Source: Centrapalus pauciflorus
Lineage: Eukaryota > Streptophyta > Magnoliopsida > Asterales > Asteraceae
DNA length: 64,000 nucleotides
NCBI GenBank assembly: GCA_020465985.1
Contig: JAANYP010007204.1
Coordinates: 65,199 to 129,198 of the forward strand
Reading direction: 5' to 3'
The position numbers and the translations under genes are program-made. The notes under the pieces are model-generated. The model saw only the letters and a program-made list of their open reading frames with translations, made no database searches and was not told the origin of the DNA. Shown here piece by piece: positions 32,332 through 41,727 of this stretch. Within the stretch, counting starts at the first letter, position 1, and each line of letters opens with the position of its first letter.

Positions 32332-35190
32332 TTACAACTGTGCAAGCTTCTGATCTACAGCCTTCAAAAATTCTCTCTTCATCTCTTCTTTATCACAAGA
32401 TATCCTAACTGATTTTATTTGGAGCAGCATATCTTTTGAAAAATTATAAAACTCGAGATTGAAGAAAATACCAAACCCATCTTTGAATGTGATTCTGTAG
32501 GTTCTGGATTTGACAAAAATATGAACTTCCTTGATCTGTTTCCCTTTCTTCTCAGCATCTTCTACTTCTTTTCTTGCAAATTCAGGATCAGCAACTGAAC
32601 TTAGATCTCTGATAAGTTGTTTTACTTGTGGAAGATCAGATCTCACTTGTGAAACAGATCCTATGTGGTACATCTTTATCAGTTCATCCCTGGTCAGCTT
32701 ATGAACCATCTGCCAGAATGTATCAAACTCCTCTTCTGGTCCAGATTCTCTCCTTATCACAAACTTGACCCTTAAATTCCTTTCATCCAATGACTTAGCA
32801 AACCAGTAGTTGATTTCTGGCTTTGTGAAATCATGTTGATCAATCAACTTTTCTATCTCCATAGCCTTTTGCAAATGGTGCTGAAAGATCACCCTCTTAA
32901 CAGATGATGGAACAGAAACACTAGGTTGATCAGTGGGAGCAGGTGCATTGGCAGCTTCAGGTTGGACTGGTTTCTTAGTGGGAGCAGGTGCATTGGCAGC
33001 TTCAGGATGGACTGGTAATGTTGATGGTTGGACTGATTGGGACGGTTGAACTTTTGGTAATGGCTGAACTTCTGAAGAGACTCTTGTTTTCTTTCTTTTC
33101 TCCATTTCTTTATCATGTATTTCCTGCAGCCTTTCAGTAGTCATAGACTGAGTAATCTTCTTTGGAATATCTGCTGCAACGGCAAAATTGATTAAGAATC
33201 TTCTCTTCTCAGCCTTGGTATGCCCAGTTGGCATCTTCCTCTTCCTTTCACCTTGCTTTACCACAAACCCTCTTTGGTAATCTCCTAAGGTTTCATCATC
33301 TTGCATTGGGGCATGGGTTTGCTGGTCTAAGGCCTGATCTTGTTCTTCTGCTAATTTTCTGGCAATCTCAGCATCAAAGGCAATCTGGGCTTCTCTGGAA
33401 GAAAATTTGTGCTTTGGAGACTCAATGAGAATACCCTTGCCCTTATCTTTTGTAGCAGAAGATGTAGGTTGGACTGAACTGGATGGAGCTTGAATGCCTT
33501 CTCTTATAACAACTCCAGTTGCTCTTGTAGAAGCAGCTTGAGTTTCTAGGCTAACAGCTTGAGAAGCTGTTGGGACTGCTAGCCTAGAAGATGGAGCTGT
33601 TGATGCTGCTTGGACTGTTGGTGTTGGAGCTGCTTGGACTGGTTCAGGAACTTCCTGATTCTCCCCCTTTTTGGAAGCATTGGTTTGGTCAGAAGGACCT
33701 ACAACCTTTGCCACATGGGTTTGAATCAACTGCTCTAGTTTGATGAGCTTACTTCCACAAAGAGTAAATCCTTTGTGTAGATAAGCCAGTTTCTGATTGT
33801 GAGCAGCTTCTGCCTGTTTGAGTGCATGAATTTGTGCCCCCTGTGCAGCAATGATGGACATTTGGTATTCCAACATTGTTACAACAGGTTTCAGCTTTGG
33901 ATCCGTTAAGAGCATCAGTTGCAGGCTAGTCTCAAGATCAGATAACACCAGGGGTGTTTGTGGTCTATCACTGACATTAACACCAGAAGTAGAAACCTCT
34001 GGGCCCCTCTTTTCTTGGTACTGGGGACTTCCAGCTCGTGTTTGCACACTTGCTGTTGCCATGGGTGTGGTCTTAGAGATGTTGGCCCTGTCCTGTGCCT
34101 CTTGTGCAGAGACATCAGTAGTGCCAGCCACAAAACCCATATGAACAGTCTCAGAAGAGATGTTCACCTCCTGATTGAGGTTGGGAGTGTCCTCAATTGG
34201 TTCCCTTTGGATATTCTGTGCAGAAGGATCCTCCTGCACAGGGATATATGGCTCTTGTCTAGGGGAGGAGGAGGAAGGAGCTCCTGGTCCCCTTTTCCTT
34301 TTATATAAGTATCTGAGTGGGCGTTTGGGCTGTACAAAAGGATCAGAGGGAATATGTGTATCATGAGGAGTGGGTTGGGGTCCTGGGGTTGAAGCAGTAA
34401 TGTTAGGCTGTGTCTGCTCAGGCCCCTCTCCTCTGTTTCTTGTGATGATGTTCATCATTGCAGAGGGCAATGGAGCATCAATGCTGACAAAATTGGCACT
34501 TGGCTTTATCAGCCTTTTGATTGAAGATAGTGAGTGCCTATGGGAAACATGTATCCTCTTATGTAAATTAGAAGTAGTGCAGGTGTGTGCAATTATTTTT
34601 GCCAAAAATCGAGGATACATCAAAAATTTCCCATGCTTCAGGGAATGATGCCTTAACATTCCTTGAAAGATCATATTTGAAAAATTGAACTGTTGGCCAG
34701 TAGAAAAGCACACTAAGGCAGTGGCAATATTTGAAGAAAATTCTGACCAACCAGTTCTTTTGGGGCTTAAACATTGCTGAATAATATGCACAAGGTATTT
34801 CCATTTAGGAGAAAAATGTGCTTTCAAGAAAGTAAAAGAATCAGCAGGACCCCTATATCCAATATTTTGAAGACCAAAGTGTAAAGCAGTAAGGGATAGG
34901 TCTTTTATACCTGTGGCATCTTGAAGATGCAGATGACTTCTGATGGACTCCTCAGTGATATTGATGGTAGTACCATCGATTGTGGAAGTCAGGGTAGGCA
35001 CTCCATTGATGGTTTGAACATAGGCACGATTCCAGAATTGCTCAATATGAGATATGTATATAGTGGGGTTAATATTGAGGGCATAGTGGATATGGGAGTG
35101 CCTGAGGAAGTCCATCATCTCATGGAACGGTTGAAGGTCAGTGTGTTTCAGGGTGTATGGGAGGCAGTTGTGTTCTTTTACGAACTCCAT
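32332..35190 (-). CDS. Sirevirus accessory (so-called envelope-like) ORF, 952 residues
   Basis: An uninterrupted frame between pol and the 3' LTR, the position where Sireviruses may carry an 'env-like' gene. The N-terminal 200 residues are an ordered domain recalling a widespread plant retroelement protein (HYALNINPTIY near 35-45, FSPKWKYLVH near 126-135, TGWSEFSSNIA near 146-156, FLMYPRFL near 189-196). Residues 250-790 are low complexity and rich in Pro, Ser, Gln, Thr and Ala, with a possible coiled coil near 420-500. The last 150 residues are charged and helical. I see no signal peptide, transmembrane segment or furin-like site, so an envelope role is not supported. A 56-bp palindromic segment at 33534-33589 is shared exactly with pol. 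Function unknown; a structural or nucleic-acid-associated role is equally possible. Confidence 0.75.
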   Translation of the reverse strand: MEFVKEHNCLPYTLKHTDLQPFHEMMDFLRHSHIHYALNINPTIYISHIEQFWNRAYVQTINGVPTLTSTIDGTTINITEESIRSHLHLQDATGIKDLSLTALHFGLQNIGYRGPADSFTFLKAHFSPKWKYLVHIIQQCLSPKRTGWSEFSSNIATALVCFSTGQQFNFSNMIFQGMLRHHSLKHGKFLMYPRFLAKIIAHTCTTSNLHKRIHVSHRHSLSSIKRLIKPSANFVSIDAPLPSAMMNIITRNRGEGPEQTQPNITASTPGPQPTPHDTHIPSDPFVQPKRPLRYLYKRKRGPGAPSSSSPRQEPYIPVQEDPSAQNIQREPIEDTPNLNQEVNISSETVHMGFVAGTTDVSAQEAQDRANISKTTPMATASVQTRAGSPQYQEKRGPEVSTSGVNVSDRPQTPLVLSDLETSLQLMLLTDPKLKPVVTMLEYQMSIIAAQGAQIHALKQAEAAHNQKLAYLHKGFTLCGSKLIKLEQLIQTHVAKVVGPSDQTNASKKGENQEVPEPVQAAPTPTVQAASTAPSSRLAVPTASQAVSLETQAASTRATGVVIREGIQAPSSSVQPTSSATKDKGKGILIESPKHKFSSREAQIAFDAEIARKLAEEQDQALDQQTHAPMQDDETLGDYQRGFVVKQGERKRKMPTGHTKAEKRRFLINFAVAADIPKKITQSMTTERLQEIHDKEMEKRKKTRVSSEVQPLPKVQPSQSVQPSTLPVHPEAANAPAPTKKPVQPEAANAPAPTDQPSVSVPSSVKRVIFQHHLQKAMEIEKLIDQHDFTKPEINYWFAKSLDERNLRVKFVIRRESGPEEEFDTFWQMVHKLTRDELIKMYHIGSVSQVRSDLPQVKQLIRDLSSVADPEFARKEVEDAEKKGKQIKEVHIFVKSRTYRITFKDGFGIFFNLEFYNFSKDMLLQIKSVRISCDKEEMKREFLKAVDQKLAQL

Positions 35191-35537
35191 TGATCAAGAA
35201 ACGACGGTTTGGGGTTTAGGGTTTGAAAAGAGTGTGTGTATCGTTCAGAGAGAAAACAGAAGGCCGTGGAAGAAGAATATGTAACTGGTAGTTACAACTG
35301 AACGAAACTGGGACCTTTAAAGGTTTCGAAAAGGTTAGGTCCCGCGCACACACTTGGAAAATTACCTAAATACCCTGCACACTTTGACAGATCAAGTGAA
35401 AATAACTAGCAGTCCGAGAAAATGAACTAGCAGCATGAGAAAAGACTCATGCTGTTAGTGTAAAATTGTGCAACTTTTCAATAGAACAGTGTCTCCCCCT
35501 TAAATTAGCATATAAAGATGATAATAATAAAAATCAA
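35191..35537 (-). other. Spacer between pol and accessory ORF
   Basis: 347 bp of untranslated sequence containing a PPT-like purine run (35491-35502) and a CAGCATGAG motif followed by its inverted form (35425-35457). How the accessory ORF is translated is not evident; a spliced or subgenomic transcript is a possibility. Confidence 0.6.
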
Positions 35538-38500
35538 TTAATCCATGTTTACCATACCAATGTTTGATATTAGGAAAGTGAACCTTCCTACATCAAAAGG
35601 TTTTGTAAATAGATCAGCTAGCTGATCATCTGTATGTATTTTGGTAACTTGGATTAACTTCTTTTCATTACTATCTCTGATGAAGTGAAATCTGATTTCC
35701 ATATGCTTGGTTTTTGGGAATTTCACTGGGTTTTGCACAATGCTAATGGCACTTGAATTGTCAATATAAATAGGAGTGGATAAGAAATTCATACCATAGT
35801 CTCTTAGCTGATTTTGAATCCACATTACCTGGGAGCAGCAGCTTGCAGCTGCTACGTATTCTGCTTCAGTGGATGATGTGGAGACAGTTGTTTGTTTCTT
35901 GCATTGCCAAGAGACCAGTCTTGCTCCTAAGTATTGACATCCACCAGTTGTGGATTTTCTGTCAATGTTGCAACCACCATAGTCACTGTCAGAATAGGCG
36001 GTTAGTTCAAAAGGAGAGTCTTTGGGATACCATAGGCCTAAATGTGGTTGGCCTTTAAGGTATCTGAAGATTCTCTTAACAGCAACCAAGTGAGAATCCT
36101 TTGGTGAACATTGAAACCTGGCACACACACAGACAGCAAACATTATATCAGGTCTAGAAGATGTTAGATACATGAGTGATCCTATAAGGGATCTGTATAG
36201 ATGAATGTCCACATCTATGCCATCTTTGTCTGTATGGAGCTGTTTATGAGGATCCATTGGAGTGCTTGCAACCTTTGTGTCTTGATAGCCAAACTTTTCC
36301 AGTATGTCTTTGACATACTTTGATTGACTTATGAATAGACCAGTAGGCTTCTGTTTGACCTGCAGCCCTAGAAAGAATGTGAGTTCCCCCATTGAACTCA
36401 TTTGAAACTTTTTGTGCATTAGGGCCTCAAAATCTTTGCACAACCTATCATTAGTTGAGCCAAAGATGATGTCATCAACATAGATCTGGACAAGAAGAAT
36501 CTCAGTCTTGATGGATTTAGTGAAAAGTGTTTTGTCCAGAGTGCCTCTCTTGAAGTCATTCTGTAGAAGATATGAGGACAGTGTGTCATACCATGCTCTG
36601 GGGGCTTGGTGAAGACCATAGAGAGCTTTGTCTAGCTTGTACACCTTGTCTGGATACTTGTAGTCTTCAAAACCAGGAGGTTGACACACATATACTTCTT
36701 CTTCAATTTTCCCATACAAGAAAGCAGACTTAACATCCATTTGATACACTTTAAAGCCTTTGAAACTTGCATATGCTAGAAATAGTCTGATGGCTTCAAT
36801 TCTTGCTACTGGAGCAAAAACATCATCATAATCTATTCCCTCTTCTTGAGTGTACCCTTGTGCTACTAGTCTTGCTTTGTTTTTGATGACTATCCCCCTC
36901 TCATCCTTCTTGTTTCTGAACACCCATCTTGTACCTATTGCTCTCTTACCTTTAGGAAGATCCACCAGAGTCCATACATTCTGAATTTTGAACTGTAAAA
37001 GCTCTTCTTGCATAGCTTCAATCCAGGATGAATCTTTTAGTGCTTCTGATGCCTTTTTAGGTTCTAGTTGAGACATGAAGCAGGCATGTTCAAAAGCAGC
37101 TAGGCTGAATTCTGGAACTGCTTGTTCAGCAGCAGCAGTCTCATTGTGAACCATCTTCCTTGTTTGAACAGGAGTGCTTGGATCACCCAGTATTTGATTG
37201 AGAGGGTGATACTTATGAACTCTTAGTGTGGGCTCTCTCTCTGTTTGGAAGGACGTTCCAAGGTTTGTGTCATCTCCATCAGAACCAGTGAATGGTTCAG
37301 TTTCTGGAACAGCTTGAGTTTCTAGGCTAACAGCTTGAGAAGCTGTTGGGACTGCTAGCCTAGAAACTGGAGCTGTTTCCTTTTGTGTTTGAGCTGTGCT
37401 GTCAGGACTTGGGAATGGCACTTCAGTGTCTGGATTTGCATCATGTTGAGTGCTCAGGATCCCTGGAGGATCACATGACAGAAGTGGTAGAGTGGTGAAA
37501 TCATCCCAACTTGTTGAATCTGCAGCAGTCTGAAACTTTGTGCCAACAGCATGAGAAATTGTATTGGCAGCATGAGAATTTGTGTTAGCAGCTTCAACCC
37601 TGTATGCATCAGCTTCTGCAGTAAACTCAGCAAAGCTCAGAGAATTTGTTAGTGAATCTAAATCAAATAACCAATCAGGACCAGTGCCTTTGATGTTAGC
37701 AGTATTTTCATTAAATTCAATATTGGCACTTTCTTCAATTGTTTTAGACACACTGTTGTATACTCTATAGGCTTTACTTTGAGTTGAGTATCCTACAAAA
37801 AATCCTTCTTCAGCCTTACTCTCAAACTTCCCTAAGTGAGTCTTAGTGTGAAGAATAGTACATGGGCATCCAAAAGGTTTGAAGAAAGCTATTAGGGGAC
37901 TTCTGTTGTGGAATAGCTCATAGGGAGTTTTCCCTTGTGATTGAACTACTTGAACCCTATTTAGAACATAACAGGCTGTATTAACAGCTTCTGCCCAGAA
38001 AGTCATAGGCAGATTGGAATCAGCTAACATTGTTCTAGCAGCCTCAATTAATGTTCTATTCTTTCTTTCAGCTACACCATTTTGCTGTGGTGTTCTTGGT
38101 GCACTATATTGTCTAGCAATACCTTTGGACTCACAGAAACTGTTTAGAATTTGATTTTTAAATTCAGTTCCATTGTCTGATCTTATCACCTTAACTTTGG
38201 AATTGGATTGGTTTTCTATCTTAAGGATAAAAGACTTAACAAGCTCAGCAGTTTCATCTTTGGACCTAAGAAAGTAAACCCAAGTAAATCTGGTGAAATC
38301 ATCAACAATGACTAAACAGTATGCCCTTTTATTCAAACTCAAAACAGATGTTGGACCAAATAGATCCATATGTAACAGCTGAAGAACAGATGAGATTGAA
38401 TTTACTTCTTTGGCCTTATGAGAAGTTTTGTGTTGCTTACCTTTAAGACATGCTACACAATGATCATCACAAATGAACTCCTTTTGTGGTAAACCTCTTA

Positions 38501-39455
38501 CCAGATTCTTTTTAACTAACTCATTCATGGACTTGAAGTTCATGTGACACATCCTTCTATGCCAAAGAGCAGACTCATTTGATGATGCTTTGGATATTAA
38601 ACAGCTTAAAGTATTTGATTTAGTCAAAAGAGCTGTGTCTAGGCAGTAAACATTGTCCTTTCTTGGTGTTCTAAGTAAAACAAGATTTTCAGGAATTTTG
38701 AAATCCTTTGAAAGAACAATGCACTCAGAATCTGTGAACAGAACAATGTTTTGTTTGTCACAGATTTGAGAGACACTCAATAAATTGTACTTAAGCTGTT
38801 CAACATACAAAACATCATGGAATGTCATGTTGCCTGCATTTACAGTACCTTTACCTGTAACCTTACCTCCTTTTGAATTGCCTCCAAATGCGACAAAACC
38901 TCCATCAAAGCCTTTGAAATTTGACAAGCATTCAGAATTGCCTGTCATGTGCCTAGAGCATCCACTGTCCAGATGCCATCTTGTCCTAGGAGGAGACCTG
39001 TGGTTGCCCTGCACAAATAACAGCTTAGTTAGTAGTGGAGTAAACCCAAACCAAATTGGTTTTGGGTTGGCCTTGTACATTGACATAACTAAAAACTGTT
39101 TTTGACTTCTTATATTTGGTGAGATCAACTGATGGAGTCTTTGGAGAGTATTTAGTGATAATATGAGGTATCCAACTATTTTGATCATCTTTTCTTCTAA
39201 CAGTCTCAGATGATTCACTAGCAGCTCCAGTTTGGTGCCCAGCAGCTTGAGCTGTGTTTGTAGTGCTAACAGTTTCACTTTTTGCACTACCAGCATCAGA
39301 TTTTGACTTAGCAGTCTGATCTTTTGCATTAGCAGTGTGATCAACAGATTTGTCCTTGACACACCATATTTGTTTAAAACTTGATTTTGGCTTTGCCAAA
39401 ACTTGTTTTTGATGTGTGGACTGTTTTTTGTTAATTTTTGAGAATCTGTGATCAA
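35538..39455 (-). CDS. Sirevirus pol polyprotein: protease, integrase, RT, RNase H
   Basis: The open frame is 1305 residues, but roughly the first 140 overlap gag in another frame and are probably not translated. Visible in order: aspartic protease DSG (about residue 163, HLDSGCSRHMTG); the GAG-pre-integrase HHCC finger (LWHRRMCHM, CVACLKGKQH); integrase catalytic blocks (LHMDLFGPT, SDNGTEF, VAERKNRT); a variable linker with the 56-bp palindromic segment at 37310-37365; Copia RT with YQMDVKSAFLYG and the catalytic YVDD; RNase H (YSDSDYGGC, STEAEY) and the closing DLFTKPF. All key residues are present and there is no stop. The frame is +1 relative to gag, overlapping it by 431 nt, so pol needs ribosomal frameshifting or the copy has a one-base indel near the gag stop. 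Confidence 0.93.
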   Translation of the reverse strand: MITDSQKLTKNSPHIKNKFWQSQNQVLNKYGVSRTNLLITLLMQKIRLLSQNLMLVVQKVKLLALQTQLKLLGTKLELLVNHLRLLEEKMIKIVGYLILSLNTLQRLHQLISPNIRSQKQFLVMSMYKANPKPIWFGFTPLLTKLLFVQGNHRSPPRTRWHLDSGCSRHMTGNSECLSNFKGFDGGFVAFGGNSKGGKVTGKGTVNAGNMTFHDVLYVEQLKYNLLSVSQICDKQNIVLFTDSECIVLSKDFKIPENLVLLRTPRKDNVYCLDTALLTKSNTLSCLISKASSNESALWHRRMCHMNFKSMNELVKKNLVRGLPQKEFICDDHCVACLKGKQHKTSHKAKEVNSISSVLQLLHMDLFGPTSVLSLNKRAYCLVIVDDFTRFTWVYFLRSKDETAELVKSFILKIENQSNSKVKVIRSDNGTEFKNQILNSFCESKGIARQYSAPRTPQQNGVAERKNRTLIEAARTMLADSNLPMTFWAEAVNTACYVLNRVQVVQSQGKTPYELFHNRSPLIAFFKPFGCPCTILHTKTHLGKFESKAEEGFFVGYSTQSKAYRVYNSVSKTIEESANIEFNENTANIKGTGPDWLFDLDSLTNSLSFAEFTAEADAYRVEAANTNSHAANTISHAVGTKFQTAADSTSWDDFTTLPLLSCDPPGILSTQHDANPDTEVPFPSPDSTAQTQKETAPVSRLAVPTASQAVSLETQAVPETEPFTGSDGDDTNLGTSFQTEREPTLRVHKYHPLNQILGDPSTPVQTRKMVHNETAAAEQAVPEFSLAAFEHACFMSQLEPKKASEALKDSSWIEAMQEELLQFKIQNVWTLVDLPKGKRAIGTRWVFRNKKDERGIVIKNKARLVAQGYTQEEGIDYDDVFAPVARIEAIRLFLAYASFKGFKVYQMDVKSAFLYGKIEEEVYVCQPPGFEDYKYPDKVYKLDKALYGLHQAPRAWYDTLSSYLLQNDFKRGTLDKTLFTKSIKTEILLVQIYVDDIIFGSTNDRLCKDFEALMHKKFQMSSMGELTFFLGLQVKQKPTGLFISQSKYVKDILEKFGYQDTKVASTPMDPHKQLHTDKDGIDVDIHLYRSLIGSLMYLTSSRPDIMFAVCVCARFQCSPKDSHLVAVKRIFRYLKGQPHLGLWYPKDSPFELTAYSDSDYGGCNIDRKSTTGGCQYLGARLVSWQCKKQTTVSTSSTEAEYVAAASCCSQVMWIQNQLRDYGMNFLSTPIYIDNSSAISIVQNPVKFPKTKHMEIRFHFIRDSNEKKLIQVTKIHTDDQLADLFTKPFDVGRFTFLISNIGMVNMD

Positions 39456-41652
39456 CTGTTCTCTTTGGAGCTGCTGTGGAAGTTTTCACTTTTGAGTGCT
39501 TTGCCTGTTTAGGATTTGATTTTGTGTGATGCACAGTCTGTTTTGCAACAGCTGGTTTGTAAAAACAATCCTTAGCTAAGTGATTCTTCCTTCCACAGTG
39601 AAAGCATCTTTTGACAGTTTGAATTGGAACACCAGACTTTTCTGTCAATTTCTGGTTCTTGTTTCTCTGGTTCCCTCTTACCTGCTGTTGTTTAGGAAAC
39701 TTTTGAACACCATGCTTTTGGCATGTGCAGATAGAAATAGTTTTACCTCTTTTAGTTCCTTTTGATGAAGATGCAGTGTTACAGTTAGAATGTACAGAAA
39801 CTTGTGGAGTAGCATTGCATACACTCATCTTCTCTTTTCCTTTCTTACTGGGAACTTGGACTTCTATGGGTGCACTCTTTGTGTCACAGTCTCTATTTTG
39901 ACTCTTATCTTCCTTTGGTTCAGGACTGCTATCAAGGATAGGATCTACAATAGTCATAGACTCATCTAGTGGTTCATTAACAAGTCTATCAGCAACTTCA
40001 CTCATTGGATGAATGTACTTGTTATTATATGGAGGTGGAGTAGCTCTGTATCCTATTCCTTCTTTGGGATTGACCTGAGATTTGACTCTATCTTTGAATT
40101 GAACTTCCATTAGGTGTTCTAGCTTTTGATTTGCTAACTTGAAGTTACCTAGATCTATGTTAACAGATTCCAGTTTCTCATTAGCCTCTAACACCTTCTG
40201 TTCAGTTTCTTCTACCTTTTTATTCAGAGATTCTATTTTCTTATTGAGTTCCTTTTTCTCCCATTCATGATAGTTTCTATCATACCCCATTTGAATCTCA
40301 TTATCCTTATAATCATTGATCTGTTTTTCCAGATCTTCTATGGCTTGCATATATTCATATCTCCTTTCTTCCATCTTAGCTAGAGTTTTGCACATGCTCT
40401 CATTATGATCTCTGTACTTTTTAACCATATTTTTGCATGATTGAGAGCAGAGTTTAGAGTTTACCTCAGATGGTAGTTCAGTTGAGGAGACATTTGAGGT
40501 TTCTGCCATAAGTGCTTGATTTTGGAATTCTTCCTCTGTCTGATCACTCCAGTCAAACACATTGTCTTCTTGAGAAACAAGTGCTGTTGATGAGGAAGCT
40601 TGGATGGGCTGTGAAGTCCTTGATGGCTGTTGACCTTGAGATCTACATTCTCTGGCAAAGTGACCAAGCTTATGGCATTTATAGCATTCCACTTTTGATT
40701 TATCAAAAGATGGTTTGCCTTCTGTTTTGGCTTGAAAGTTGGTCCTACCAGTTCTTTTCAGAAATCTTTTGGCTCTCATGGTCAGCATTGCATGTTGCCA
40801 CTTTAAATCCATCTCTTCAAGATCATCTGGATGAATTTGTTCCAAGTCTTCAACATTTAGAGCAAATAATCCATCATTGGCAACAAAAGCTTCATAATGA
40901 GTTTCAGCAGAATTGCCATCACCACCTGAAAAAGAATCACAGTTATTAGATTTTTCAGAGGACAGAAGAGCAGTGTTGTGATTATAAGAAAAGGATTTCT
41001 TTTTAGCATCAATTTCAGTCTCAAACACTCTTAGACTGTTGTATAGATCATCCAATTCTATCTCATCAAGTGTGTCTTTTGTTCTCCACTGTGCAGCATA
41101 GACTGTCCATTCTTCTCCAAGAGATCTGAGAAACTTTCTGTTGACTTCATCTTGATCCAGATTGACCTTTGCACTTTCCAGTTCACTTATCAGTTTGTTG
41201 AACCTGTCAAAGATTTGAGTGAGGTTTTCATTCTTGCCACCAGAAAAGTTTTCATACTGCTGTTTCAAGAGGTCCTTTTGATTTCTCTTGGTACTTGCAT
41301 TACCAGCAAACCTCTTCTCTAAGGCATTCCAAAGAGAGTGAGCAGTATAAAATTTTTTAAACTGATGTTGATAAGCATTAGGAATGGCTATTTGTAATAA
41401 TGTGAGTGCTTTCACTTCATTCATTCTAGCCTTCCTTTCAAGTTCAGTTTTTGGAGGAGTTTTGACTGGTTTTCCCTCAGCATCAAGTTCTGGATCAACT
41501 GCAGGAGGAAATTCAACAGCTTCCCATATGGCATAATCAATGAATTGAATATGCTGTTGAATCCTGAGTTTCCACATCTCAAACTCAGTGGGCTTGAGCA
41601 TAGGCACTTTGAGTCCTTGCCCAGATCCACTGCTGCTATTTTCAAATTCCAT
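39025..41652 (-). CDS. Sirevirus gag polyprotein, 875 residues
   Basis: Begins at the ATG at 41652, about 60 nt downstream of the primer site. Residues 15-220 are a UBN2/Copia capsid domain (MWKLRIQQHIQ, NAYQHQFKKF, LWNALEKRF, RFNKLISELE). Residues 323-336 are a CCHC knuckle (CYKCHKLGHFAREC), about 405-520 a long coiled coil, and 683-696 a second CCHC knuckle (CFHCGRKNHLAKDC). The tail is basic and rich in Lys, Ser and Thr. This gag is far longer than in most Copia elements, as expected for Sireviruses, whose extended gag has been linked to extra protein interactions. It packages element RNA into virus-like particles. The stop lies just upstream of the protease in the neighbouring frame. Confidence 0.93.
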   Translation of the reverse strand: MEFENSSSGSGQGLKVPMLKPTEFEMWKLRIQQHIQFIDYAIWEAVEFPPAVDPELDAEGKPVKTPPKTELERKARMNEVKALTLLQIAIPNAYQHQFKKFYTAHSLWNALEKRFAGNASTKRNQKDLLKQQYENFSGGKNENLTQIFDRFNKLISELESAKVNLDQDEVNRKFLRSLGEEWTVYAAQWRTKDTLDEIELDDLYNSLRVFETEIDAKKKSFSYNHNTALLSSEKSNNCDSFSGGDGNSAETHYEAFVANDGLFALNVEDLEQIHPDDLEEMDLKWQHAMLTMRAKRFLKRTGRTNFQAKTEGKPSFDKSKVECYKCHKLGHFARECRSQGQQPSRTSQPIQASSSTALVSQEDNVFDWSDQTEEEFQNQALMAETSNVSSTELPSEVNSKLCSQSCKNMVKKYRDHNESMCKTLAKMEERRYEYMQAIEDLEKQINDYKDNEIQMGYDRNYHEWEKKELNKKIESLNKKVEETEQKVLEANEKLESVNIDLGNFKLANQKLEHLMEVQFKDRVKSQVNPKEGIGYRATPPPYNNKYIHPMSEVADRLVNEPLDESMTIVDPILDSSPEPKEDKSQNRDCDTKSAPIEVQVPSKKGKEKMSVCNATPQVSVHSNCNTASSSKGTKRGKTISICTCQKHGVQKFPKQQQVRGNQRNKNQKLTEKSGVPIQTVKRCFHCGRKNHLAKDCFYKPAVAKQTVHHTKSNPKQAKHSKVKTSTAAPKRTVDHRFSKINKKQSTHQKQVLAKPKSSFKQIWCVKDKSVDHTANAKDQTAKSKSDAGSAKSETVSTTNTAQAAGHQTGAASESSETVRRKDDQNSWIPHIITKYSPKTPSVDLTKYKKSKTVFSYVNVQGQPKTNLVWVYSTTN

Positions 41653-41713
41653 TGAAAAAGATTAAAAATTTTGAAGAAAGTTTTCGACTTTGAAAAACAA
41701 AGAACGACCTGTG

Positions 41714-41725
41714 TCTCTGATACCA
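41714..41725 (-). promoter_or_regulatory. Primer binding site of the Sirevirus (tRNA-iMet)
   Basis: The complement of tctctgatacca; 11 of 12 positions match the initiator tRNA-Met site. It is 2 bp from the 5' LTR. Confidence 0.88.
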
Positions 41726-41727
41726 CT

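Noticed and set aside
38785..39105. Plus-strand ORFs opposite the Sirevirus genes (33851-34648, 34921-35193, 37582-37770, 39580-39765, 40512-40949)
   Set aside because: They are antisense shadows of gag, pol and the accessory ORF, with no independent motif.
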